DNA of 14,337 nt from Rhodospirillales bacterium Alpha_05 (GTDB lineage: Bacteria > Pseudomonadota > Alphaproteobacteria > Rhodospirillales > Rhodospirillaceae), in NCBI GenBank assembly GCA_001603335.1, contig LUYR01000281.1, positions 1 to 14,337 of the forward strand. The letters are read 5' to 3'. The translations under genes and the position numbers were made by a program. Shown piece after piece: positions 5,289 through 11,810 of this stretch; the first letter of the stretch is position 1, and every line of letters starts with the position of its first letter. The notes below the pieces were generated by a model. It saw only the letters and a program-made list of their open reading frames with translations, did not search any database and was not told where the DNA came from.

Positions 5289-5792
5289 GTGACCAGACTC
5301 ACGCCTGCCGCCGCCCTCCTGGTCCTCAGCCTGCCGCTGGCGACGCCCGCCTCCGCCGAAACCGACGCGACCTTCATCAATCGCAGCGGCGACGAGATCG
5401 GCACCGCCACCCTCTCCGACACCGCCCACGGCACGCTGATCAACGTGCTTCTGCGCGGCCTGCCGCCCAACCAATGGGTGGCGCTGCATATCCACGTGGG
5501 GAGCGAATGCGACCCGAAGGCCGAGTTCAAGTCGGCGGGCGGCCATTTCAACCCGACCAACGCCGAGCACGGCTACTTCGCCGAAAACGGCCCGCACGCG
5601 GGCGATTTGCCGAACCAGTACGTCAACATCGACGGCTCGCTCCACGCCGAGGCGATCGCGCCGATGGCCAGCCTCGCAGGCGAAAATCCGATCGAGGGCA
5701 AAACCCTGGTGATCCACGCCAGCAAGGACGACTACAAAACCCAGCCCGCCGGAGCCGCCGGCCCGCGCATCGCCTGCGCGGTGATCAAGTAG
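5289..5792 (+). CDS. sodC: Secreted Cu/Zn superoxide dismutase
   Basis: The start is GTG 5289, because GGGAG at 5276-5280 is 8 nt upstream and it gives a clean signal peptide (MTRLTPAAALLVLSLPLA, cleaved after TPASA). The 167-residue product converts superoxide to oxygen and peroxide in the periplasm. All metal ligands are visible: copper by H67, H69, H86 and H143; zinc by H86, H94, H103 and D106 (GGHFNP, EHGYF and PHAGDLPN segments). The disulfide pair C74-C163 and the active-site guiding Arg160 (GPRIAC) are present, as is the DDYKTQPAG loop at 147-155. Earlier in-frame starts (TTG 5253, ATG 5274) would add charged residues ahead of the signal peptide and translate the palindrome. It appears monocistronic. 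Confidence 0.93.
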   Translation: MTRLTPAAALLVLSLPLATPASAETDATFINRSGDEIGTATLSDTAHGTLINVLLRGLPPNQWVALHIHVGSECDPKAEFKSAGGHFNPTNAEHGYFAENGPHAGDLPNQYVNIDGSLHAEAIAPMASLAGENPIEGKTLVIHASKDDYKTQPAGAAGPRIACAVIK

Positions 5793-5829
5793 CGCCCGGC
5801 CGCCATATCTGAGTTGCGGATTGCGCGGC

Positions 5830-5857
5830 TTTACGCGGCGGTTGGCGGCGATATAGT
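5830..5857 (+). promoter_or_regulatory. Candidate sigma-70 promoter for the EamA gene
   Basis: TTTACG (5830-5835, 4/6 match) and TATAGT (5852-5857, 5/6 match) are separated by 16 nt. Transcription would start around 5864, inside the hairpin that follows. The spacing is one base short of ideal. Confidence 0.4.
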
Positions 5858-5858
5858 C

Positions 5859-5888
5859 CTGCACCGGGAGACTTTCCTCCCCGTGCAG
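5859..5888 (+). promoter_or_regulatory. Strong hairpin in the leader of the EamA gene
   Basis: CTGCAC (5859-5864) pairs with GTGCAG (5883-5888). After a single C-C mismatch, GGGAG (5866-5870) pairs with CTCCC (5877-5881), leaving loop ACTTTC. That is 11 pairs just after the candidate -10 box and 8 nt before the ATG at 5897. The SD-like GGGAG is locked in the stem and the region after it has only a weak ribosome site (AGCGAG). It could be an operator palindrome or a translation-control hairpin. Confidence 0.45.
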
Positions 5889-5896
5889 CGAGCATC

Positions 5897-6781
5897 ATGA
5901 AACCCCGCGACATCGCCGATTATATCTTCCTCGCCGTGACCTGGGGCTTCTCGTTCCTCGTCCTGCTGAAGGCGGTCGTCGCCTTCGGCTGGATCGGCGT
6001 GGTCGCGTTCCGCTGCCTGATCGCGGGCGGCACGCTCTGGCTGGCGGCAAAGCTGCTGCGGCGCAAGCTCGACTTCGGCGCGGGGTGGAAGCCCTTCTGC
6101 GTCGTCGGCGCGACCACGGTGGCGGGGCAGTTGATCACCCTCTCCTACGCCACGCCGCGCATCGGCACCGCGATGGCGGCAATCTTCGTCGCCGCGATCC
6201 CACTGTTTTCCATCGTGATCAGCCAGTTGTGGGGGATCGAGCGGATTTCGCCCGCGCGGCTCGTCGGCCTCGGGCTCGGCGGCGTCGGGCTGGTGCTGCT
6301 GGTCGGCTTCCCCGAAGTGCCGATGACCGACGAATTCCTCCTCGGCTGCACCGCCTCGGTGGCGAGTTCGTTCTGCGCCGCCTTCGGCAGCAACTACGCC
6401 GCCCGCAGCCTCAAATCCGCAGGCGCGTGGGAGATCACCATCGGCGCGTTCCTCTCGGGCGGGCTGATGTCCCTGCCCCTGGTCCTCGCCGTCCCCGTCC
6501 CCATCACGCCGCAGCCGCTCGACTACCTCTACCTCGTCATCCTCGGCGCGGTGATGAGCGCCCTCACCTACGTCCGCTACTTCCGCCTCGTCGCCGCCAT
6601 CGGCCCGACCAAAACCATCAGCGTGGAATTCGTCGTCACCACCATCGCCGTCCTGGTCGGGACTCTGCTCCTCCAGGAGCCGCTGGCGCCGGTTCAGCTA
6701 CTGGGGGCAGGCGTGATTGTCCTTGGGTGTGCGTTGGTGTTGGGATTAGTGCACGGCACCGACTCCAAAATTCGCACGTAA
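5897..6781 (+). CDS. EamA-domain (drug/metabolite transporter superfamily) permease
   Basis: This 294-residue inner-membrane protein has about ten hydrophobic segments in two EamA repeats (about 8-135 and 150-285), the usual length for the DMT family. Features include the opening YIFLAVTWGFSFLVLLKAVV, FRCLIAGGTLWLAAKLL after the first pair of helices, TLSYATPRIGTAMAAIFVAA at the end of repeat 1, and RLVAAIGPTKTISVEFVVTT with LLLQEPLAPVQLLGAG in repeat 2. Members export amino acids, metabolites or drugs; no substrate can be inferred here. The leader carries a hairpin close to the ATG. The last roughly 80 bases switch to codons rare in the rest of the gene (TTG, TTA, GGA, TGT), near the junction with the AT-rich segment. 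Confidence 0.88.
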   Translation: MKPRDIADYIFLAVTWGFSFLVLLKAVVAFGWIGVVAFRCLIAGGTLWLAAKLLRRKLDFGAGWKPFCVVGATTVAGQLITLSYATPRIGTAMAAIFVAAIPLFSIVISQLWGIERISPARLVGLGLGGVGLVLLVGFPEVPMTDEFLLGCTASVASSFCAAFGSNYAARSLKSAGAWEITIGAFLSGGLMSLPLVLAVPVPITPQPLDYLYLVILGAVMSALTYVRYFRLVAAIGPTKTISVEFVVTTIAVLVGTLLLQEPLAPVQLLGAGVIVLGCALVLGLVHGTDSKIRT

Positions 6782-7018
6782 CACCACCTCACAGAGCAAA
6801 CACATCGGCCGAGCTTATCCTCTCTAATTCACGACTCGTTCTCATCCAGAGCGTTCGATTGCCGTTTCCGATTAGAAATGTTGGCCCATAACTCATTGAG
6901 ACTTTACCCCGGCCTCACCCCATCCACAAATCGACCCTCTCTGCTTGATTTTGTCCGCGAGCCAGTCTTATCATTTTTCTCAATGTTTTAATCCATGTAC
7001 CCAAATAGGTGATGGATC
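6782..7018. other. AT-richer intergenic leader of the DUF2971 gene
   Basis: This 237-bp gap begins right after the EamA stop and is visibly less GC-rich than the genes to its left. No tRNA, terminator hairpin, attachment-site repeat or coding sequence was recognised in the first 160 bases. The remainder holds the promoter candidate and ribosome site for the gene at 7019. Confidence 0.5.
6945..6974 (+). promoter_or_regulatory. Candidate sigma-70 promoter for the DUF2971 gene
   Basis: TTGATT (6945-6950, 4/6 match) and TATCAT (6969-6974, 5/6 match) are separated by 18 nt, 44 nt before the ATG at 7019. It suggests that the inserted gene carries its own promoter. Confidence 0.5.
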
Positions 7019-7888
7019 ATGCTTCTCTACCACTACTGCACAAACGCCAGTTTTATCTCCATACTCACAAGCAACTCTCTCTGGCTTTCAGATCTATCAC
7101 TTTCAAATGACAAAATGGAGGGCGCATGGGTAAAACACGTATTCTCCGCCATCTGCAAAGAAAAAAAATTATATCCAAGCCATGAAGCACATATAGATAG
7201 CTGCGTAGACCGGGCCATGTCCTTTCTCGGATGGGGAGGATTCTGCCTATCCGAAGCTGGTGACGGAGATTTATTAAGCCAATGGCGGGGATATGCAGAT
7301 AACGGCTACGGCATAAGCATTGGATTCTCAAGAGAATACCTAGAATTTCTCTGCAAGTCACTTCAAGAAATAGAAATCCCCGTAACTCTTTGCGCCGTTG
7401 ATTACGACACAAACTCTCATCGCGACCGCGTGTCCAGACACTTTGAAATTATTAAAGCGTACATCGATAAGGGAGCATTCGATTATTCACGATTTTCCCT
7501 TCTTCAACTTGGCACTCCGCTGAGCGAAGAAGAACAGTCGCGCCAATTCCAGTCTTTAAATCTGTCAATTCTATCCATGATGATGGACTGTAAAAACATC
7601 AAAAACCCCGCCTTTCGCGAAGAAAAAGAGTGGCGCTTAACGACCCCGTTCTTCAACCCTAAGGAAAACTCTGAAATAGATAAAGACGAAATATTATTTA
7701 GACCTGCTAATGATCGAATAGTCCCATACCGAAAAATACCCCTTCTATCATCCAATGACGTAGAAATAATATCAAAAGTTATTATAGGTCCAAGAAACAT
7801 CACACCAGATGGAGTGATAGAAAACATTCTTCGGTCTTATGGCCACAATAATGCGTCCGTATCGCGTTCCGCCGCGACTTATCGTTGA
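7019..7888 (+). CDS. DUF2971 family protein, function unknown, probably horizontally acquired
   Basis: The 289-residue soluble protein shows the DUF2971 pattern in order. LYHYCTNASFISIL at 3-16 is followed by LWLSDLSLSNDKME at 21-34 (family: LW.S....NDP.E), FCLSE at 75-79, and LLSQWRGYADNGYGISIGF at 85-103 (family: L..W..YAD...G..IGF). Further on are AVDYD at 126-130, KNPAFREEKEWRL at 195-207 and VIIGP at 254-258. There is no signal peptide or membrane segment. AGGTGA at 7007-7012 lies 6 nt before the ATG. The codon usage is AT-rich, unlike all neighbours, and the gene stands alone with its own promoter candidate and terminator. DUF2971 genes are widespread, scattered and often found in variable regions. 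The biochemical role is not established to my knowledge; a defence or toxin-like role is only a guess. Confidence 0.85.
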   Translation: MLLYHYCTNASFISILTSNSLWLSDLSLSNDKMEGAWVKHVFSAICKEKKLYPSHEAHIDSCVDRAMSFLGWGGFCLSEAGDGDLLSQWRGYADNGYGISIGFSREYLEFLCKSLQEIEIPVTLCAVDYDTNSHRDRVSRHFEIIKAYIDKGAFDYSRFSLLQLGTPLSEEEQSRQFQSLNLSILSMMMDCKNIKNPAFREEKEWRLTTPFFNPKENSEIDKDEILFRPANDRIVPYRKIPLLSSNDVEIISKVIIGPRNITPDGVIENILRSYGHNNASVSRSAATYR

Positions 7889-7909
7889 CCCTCTTGATGA
7901 GGAAGCCTC

Positions 7910-7946
7910 GAAAATAAGGCCGGATCTATGATCCGGCCTTATTTTC
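7910..7946. terminator. Bidirectional rho-independent terminator, 17-bp stem
   Basis: Bases 7910-7926 pair perfectly with 7930-7946 around a TAT loop. The stem has a GGCCGGATC core flanked by AAAATAA on the left and TTATTTT on the right, giving a T-rich 3' side in both directions. It lies 22 nt after the DUF2971 stop and 26 nt beyond the gatB stop, so it ends both convergent transcripts. Confidence 0.9.
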
Positions 7947-7971
7947 TTTGATCTGTCGTTGTCGCTGTACC

Positions 7972-9429
7972 TTACCCCAGCAACTTCTTCCGGATCATCT
8001 CGTTGAGGATGCCCGGGTTGGCTTTGCCCTGGGAGGCTTTCATCGCCTGGCCGACGAACCAGCCGAGGAGCTTGTCCTTGCCGCCACGGACTTCTTCGGC
8101 CTTGTCCGGATTGGCGGCGATGACTTCGTCGACCACCTTTTCGATCGCGCCGGTGTCGGTGACCTGCTTGAGGCCGCGTTCCTCGACGATCTTGTCCGGG
8201 GCGTCGCCGGTTTCGACCATGATCTCGAACACGTCCTTGGCGATGCGGCCGGAGATCGTGTCGTCCTTGATCAGATCGACGAGCTTGCCGATGTTTTCGG
8301 GCTTCACCGGGCTTTCGGTGATGTCCTTGCCGGTGCGGTTGAGCGCGGCGAAGAGATCGCCCATCACCCAGTTCGCCACCGCCTTGGCGTCGTGGCCCTC
8401 GGCCGCGGCCTCGAAGAACATCGCGGTTTCCTTTTCCGCCACCAGCACGCCCGCGTCATACGGCGAGATGCCGTATTCGCCGACGAAGCGGGCCTTCTTC
8501 GCGTCCGGCAACTCGGGCAGGCTCGCCTTGATCTCGTTGACGAACTCTTCCGAGAATTCGAGCGGCAGCAGGTCCGGGTCGGGGAAGTAGCGGTAGTCGT
8601 GCGCGAACTCCTTGGAGCGCATCGGCCGCGTGGTGATCTTGGCACTGTCGAACAGGCGGGTTTCCTGCTCGATGATGCCGCCCTGCTCGTAGACCTCCAC
8701 ATGGCGCTGCGCCTCGTACTCGATCGCCTGCATGACGAAGCGGATCGAGTTGACGTTCTTGATTTCGCAGCGGGTGCGGAGCGGCTCGCCCGGGTGACGC
8801 ACCGAGACGTTGACGTCGGCGCGCATCGAGCCTTCGTCCATGTTGCCGTCGCAGGTGCCGAGGTAGCGGAGGATCGCGCGGAGCTTCTTCAAATACGCGC
8901 CCGCTTCTTCCGGGCTGCGCATGTCGGGCTTCGAGACGATTTCCATCAACGCCACGCCCGCACGATTCAAGTCGATGAACGACTTGGTCGGGTGCTGGTC
9001 GTGGAGCGACTTGCCCGCGTCGATTTCGAGGTGCAGGCGCTCGATGCCGACCTCGCGGCTGGTGCCGTCCTTGAGGTCGAGGATGATCGTGCCCTCGCCC
9101 ACGATCGGATGGGCGAACTGGCTGATCTGGTAGCCGAGCGGCAGGTCGGCGTAGAAGTAGTTCTTGCGGTCGAAGATCGAGCGGCGATTGATGATCGCGT
9201 TCAAGCCGAGGCCGGTCTTCACCGCCTGACGCACGCACTCGGCGTTGATCACCGGCAGCATGCCCGGCATGCCGCAGTCGAGGAACGCGACGTGGGTGTT
9301 CGGCTCGCCGCCGAAGGTGGCGGAAGCGCCGGAGAACAGCTTCGCCTGGGAGATCACCTGGGCATGGACTTCAAGCCCGATCACGACTTCCCACGGGCCG
9401 GTTTCGCCCTGAATGATGTAGCTGCTCAT
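7972..9429 (-). CDS. gatB: Aspartyl/glutamyl-tRNA(Asn/Gln) amidotransferase subunit B
   Basis: The 485-residue subunit is the usual length. It begins PWEVVIGLEVHAQV (12-25), followed by DCGMPGMLPVIN (51-62), DRKNYFYADLPLGYQIS (87-103) and the GatB signature IDLNRAGVALMEIV at 152-165. The last roughly 150 residues form the helical YqeY-like tail domain, ending GILNEMIRKKLLG. GatB holds the kinase/transamidase site that activates the misacylated Glu-tRNA(Gln) or Asp-tRNA(Asn) and receives ammonia from GatA. The ATG at 9429 is separated from the gatA stop by a single base, with GGGAGG inside the end of gatA as its ribosome site, so it is translated from the gatC-gatA-gatB transcript. The shared terminator at 7910-7946 lies downstream. 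Confidence 0.97.
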   Translation of the reverse strand: MSSYIIQGETGPWEVVIGLEVHAQVISQAKLFSGASATFGGEPNTHVAFLDCGMPGMLPVINAECVRQAVKTGLGLNAIINRRSIFDRKNYFYADLPLGYQISQFAHPIVGEGTIILDLKDGTSREVGIERLHLEIDAGKSLHDQHPTKSFIDLNRAGVALMEIVSKPDMRSPEEAGAYLKKLRAILRYLGTCDGNMDEGSMRADVNVSVRHPGEPLRTRCEIKNVNSIRFVMQAIEYEAQRHVEVYEQGGIIEQETRLFDSAKITTRPMRSKEFAHDYRYFPDPDLLPLEFSEEFVNEIKASLPELPDAKKARFVGEYGISPYDAGVLVAEKETAMFFEAAAEGHDAKAVANWVMGDLFAALNRTGKDITESPVKPENIGKLVDLIKDDTISGRIAKDVFEIMVETGDAPDKIVEERGLKQVTDTGAIEKVVDEVIAANPDKAEEVRGGKDKLLGWFVGQAMKASQGKANPGILNEMIRKKLLG

Positions 9430-9430
9430 T

Positions 9431-10921
9431 TCACTTCCCTCCCCGCAGGAGCGTCGGCACGGCGGTAAACTCCGCGGCGGCTTCCATCACGCCCGCGGCG
9501 CGGAGGATGGTTTCCTCGTCGAACGGGCGACCGATGAGCTGCAAGCCCAAGGGCAGCCCCTTCTGCGAAAGCCCACCCGGCAGCGACATCGCGGGAACGC
9601 CCGCGAGCGACGCCGGAACCGTGAACACGTCGTTGAGATACATCGTGATCGGGTCGACCTTGTTGCCGCCCGCGATCGGGAAGGCGTCGGACGGCGCGGT
9701 CGGGGTGAGGATCACGTCGACGGTCTTGAACGCCTCGGCGAAGTCGTTGGCGATCAGCGCGCGGACCTTCTGCGCCTTCAAGTAATAGGCGTCGTAGTAG
9801 CCCGCCGAGAGAACGTAGGTGCCGATCAGGATGCGGCGCTTGACCTCCTTGCCGAAGCCCTTGGCACGGGTCTTCATGTACATCTCGTCGAGGTTGCCGC
9901 CTTCCTCGACCCGGAGGCCGTAGCGCACGCCGTCGTAGCGCGCGAGGTTGGAGGAGGCTTCCGCCGGGGCGACGATGTAGTAGGTCGCGAGCGCCTTGTC
10001 GGTGTGCGGCAGGGAGATGTCGACGATCTCCGCGCCCGCATCCTTGAGCCAGGCGATACCCTGGTCCCAGAGCGCCGCGATTTCGGAATCGAGGCCGTCG
10101 GGGCGGTATTCCTTCGGAATGCCGACCTTGAGGCCACGAATGTCGCCGGTGAGCGCCTTTTCGAAGTCGGGCAGGTCGACCTTGGCCGAGGTGCTGTCCT
10201 TCGGGTCGAAGCCCGCCATCTGGCCGAGCATGATCGCGGCGTCGCGCACGGTGTGGGTCATCGGCCCGGCCTGGTCGAGCGACGAGGCGAACGCGACGAT
10301 GCCCCAGCGCGAGCAACGGCCGTAGGTCGGCTTCAAACCGACGATGCCGGTGAACGCGGCGGGCTGGCGGATCGAGCCGCCGGTGTCGGTGCCGGTGGCG
10401 GCGAGGCACATCCGCGCCGAAACCGCAGCCGCCGAACCGCCCGAGGAGCCGCCGGGAACCAGCTTCTCCGGGTCGTCCTCGGCCACCCACGGGCTGGTGA
10501 CGTTGCCGTAGGCCGAGGTGATGTTGGCCGAACCCATGGCGAATTCGTCGAGGTTGGTCTTGCCCAGCATCACCGCGCCGCCGTCGCGGAGCTTGCCCGA
10601 GACGGTCGACTCATACTGCGGCTTGAAGCCTTCCAAGATCTTCGACGCGGCGGTGGTCTGCACGCCCTCGGTGCAGAACAGGTCCTTGATCGCCACCGGA
10701 GCGCCGTCCATCGGCCCCAGCACCTCGCCCTTGGCGCGGCGCGCATCGGAGGCCTTGGCGCGTTCCAGCGCCACGTCCGGGCAGGTGACGATGAACGCGT
10801 TGAGGTCCTTGCGGGCCTCCATCGCGCCCAAGAACGCCTCGGTCAGTTCGACGGAGGTATACTCGCCCTTCGCGAGCCCGTCGCGGGCCTCGGCGAGGGT
10901 CAGATTGGTCAGTTCGGTCAT
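9431..10921 (-). CDS. gatA: Aspartyl/glutamyl-tRNA(Asn/Gln) amidotransferase subunit A
   Basis: The 496-residue amidase-signature enzyme hydrolyses glutamine and supplies ammonia to GatB. The catalytic Ser-cisSer-Lys triad is K79 (PVAIKD), S159 (PGGSSGGSAAAV, 156-167) and S183 (GTDTGGSIRQPAAF, 177-190). The 24-residue spacing of the two serines matches known GatA proteins. The ATG at 10921 gives MTELTNLTLAEARDGL, a typical GatA N-terminus. A GTG at 10930 is in frame, overlaps the gatC stop as GTGA and would add three residues. A GGTGGAG ribosome site 8 nt before the ATG lies inside the end of gatC. The frame stays open far upstream through gatC and ruvX, but that extension is not coding. Confidence 0.97.
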   Translation of the reverse strand: MTELTNLTLAEARDGLAKGEYTSVELTEAFLGAMEARKDLNAFIVTCPDVALERAKASDARRAKGEVLGPMDGAPVAIKDLFCTEGVQTTAASKILEGFKPQYESTVSGKLRDGGAVMLGKTNLDEFAMGSANITSAYGNVTSPWVAEDDPEKLVPGGSSGGSAAAVSARMCLAATGTDTGGSIRQPAAFTGIVGLKPTYGRCSRWGIVAFASSLDQAGPMTHTVRDAAIMLGQMAGFDPKDSTSAKVDLPDFEKALTGDIRGLKVGIPKEYRPDGLDSEIAALWDQGIAWLKDAGAEIVDISLPHTDKALATYYIVAPAEASSNLARYDGVRYGLRVEEGGNLDEMYMKTRAKGFGKEVKRRILIGTYVLSAGYYDAYYLKAQKVRALIANDFAEAFKTVDVILTPTAPSDAFPIAGGNKVDPITMYLNDVFTVPASLAGVPAMSLPGGLSQKGLPLGLQLIGRPFDEETILRAAGVMEAAAEFTAVPTLLRGGK

Positions 10922-10926
10922 CGTGC

Positions 10927-11214
10927 TCACTCCACCACCTTCGGCACCAGGAAGTAGCCATCCACCGCTTCGGGGGCATTGGCCAAGGCCTTCTCGGGCA
11001 TGTTGCCGTCGGTGACGACGTCGTCGCGCCAGAAGAGCTTCATCTGGGAGACAGAGGCCACCGGGGCGACGCCCTCGGTATCCACTTGCGCCAATTGCTC
11101 CACCCAACCCAGGATGCCGTTGAGTTCGTGGGCGAGTCCCTCGAGGTCTTCCTCGGGGATTTCCAATCGCGCCAGAAATCCAATCTTTCTGACTGTGGCC
11201 TTGTCGAGCGACAT
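10927..11214 (-). CDS. gatC: Aspartyl/glutamyl-tRNA(Asn/Gln) amidotransferase subunit C
   Basis: This 95-residue small subunit wraps around GatA and stabilises the GatCAB complex. Family features are MSLDKATVRKIGFLARLEIP at the start, ELNGILGWVEQLAQVDTEGV in the middle, then RDDVVTDGN at 63-71 and LANAPEAVDGYFLVPKVVE at the end. The ATG at 11214 has a GGAG about 10-12 nt upstream on the minus strand. It is the first gene of the gatC-gatA-gatB operon and is 5 nt from gatA. It is divergent from ruvX across about 110 bp, where no clear promoter pair was recognised. Confidence 0.96.
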   Translation of the reverse strand: MSLDKATVRKIGFLARLEIPEEDLEGLAHELNGILGWVEQLAQVDTEGVAPVASVSQMKLFWRDDVVTDGNMPEKALANAPEAVDGYFLVPKVVE

Positions 11215-11283
11215 GGGATATCTGTCTCCAATAGAGTCTCTGCAGCGCGAACGCGCATCGGCATGGCTTATCAAACCCACCGC

Positions 11284-11300
11284 CTCGGCGCAATGCCGAG
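11284..11300. promoter_or_regulatory. Small inverted repeat in the gatC-ruvX divergent gap
   Basis: CTCGGC (11284-11289) and GCCGAG (11295-11300) pair around a 5-nt centre in the only upstream region shared by the gatCAB operon and ruvX. It may be a control site or chance in GC-rich DNA. Confidence 0.2.
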
Positions 11301-11323
11301 CGCCCAACTCTCAGGAATTTCCG

Positions 11324-11797
11324 ATGATTTGCGACAGCATCGAGGCGTTCGCCGCCGCACTGCCGAGCTTCGGGGCGATCCTCGGGCTGGACCTGGGGTC
11401 GAAGACCATCGGCGTCGCGGTGTCCGACGTCACCCGCGCCATCGCCTCCCCCCTCACCCTGATCGAACGCAAGTCGCGCGACAAGGACATGGCGGCCCTC
11501 CTCGACGCGGTGAAAAGCCGCGAGGCGGTGGGAGCGATCATCGGCCTGCCGCTGCAAATGGATGGCGCGGAGGGCGAGCGCGCCGAGATCACCCGCGTGT
11601 TCGCCGCCCGCGTCGCAGCGGCATGGGACGCGCCGCTGCTGTTCTGGGACGAGCGGCTTTCGACGGCTGGCGTCGAGCGCTACCTGATCGGCGAGGCGGA
11701 CATGACCCGCGCGCGCCGCAAGCAGGTGGTGGACCGCTCCGCCGCCGCCTTCATCCTCCAGGGCGCGCTCGACCGCCTGCGCCACATCCCCCGCTGA
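11324..11797 (+). CDS. ruvX: RuvX/YqgF family: putative pre-16S rRNA nuclease / Holliday-junction resolvase-like
   Basis: The 157-residue RNase H-fold protein is of typical length. GLDLGSKTIGVAVSD at 21-35 holds the first catalytic aspartate D23, GLPLQMDG at 74-81 is the family loop, DERLSTAGVER at 109-119 holds E110, and VDRSAAAFILQGAL at 136-149 holds D137. The E. coli homologue YqgF acts in 5' maturation of 16S rRNA, while a resolvase role was proposed from structure. AGGAA at 11313-11317 lies 6 nt before the ATG. It is divergent from gatCAB, a neighbourhood I recall from other alphaproteobacteria. The next gene starts 13 nt after its stop, so the two may be cotranscribed. Confidence 0.95.
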   Translation: MICDSIEAFAAALPSFGAILGLDLGSKTIGVAVSDVTRAIASPLTLIERKSRDKDMAALLDAVKSREAVGAIIGLPLQMDGAEGERAEITRVFAARVAAAWDAPLLFWDERLSTAGVERYLIGEADMTRARRKQVVDRSAAAFILQGALDRLRHIPR

Positions 11798-11810
11798 CCG
11801 GAGCGCACCG

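Noticed and set aside
6782..7018. tRNA gene or attachment site at the left edge of the AT-rich segment
   Set aside because: No cloverleaf or TPsiC-like arm was found, and no direct repeat shared with the right edge near 7890-7970 was seen.
7948..9468. A 506-codon plus-strand open frame opposite gatB
   Set aside because: It is the antisense shadow of a complete, well-recognised gatB; its peptide is rich in Arg, Asp and His without any family motif.
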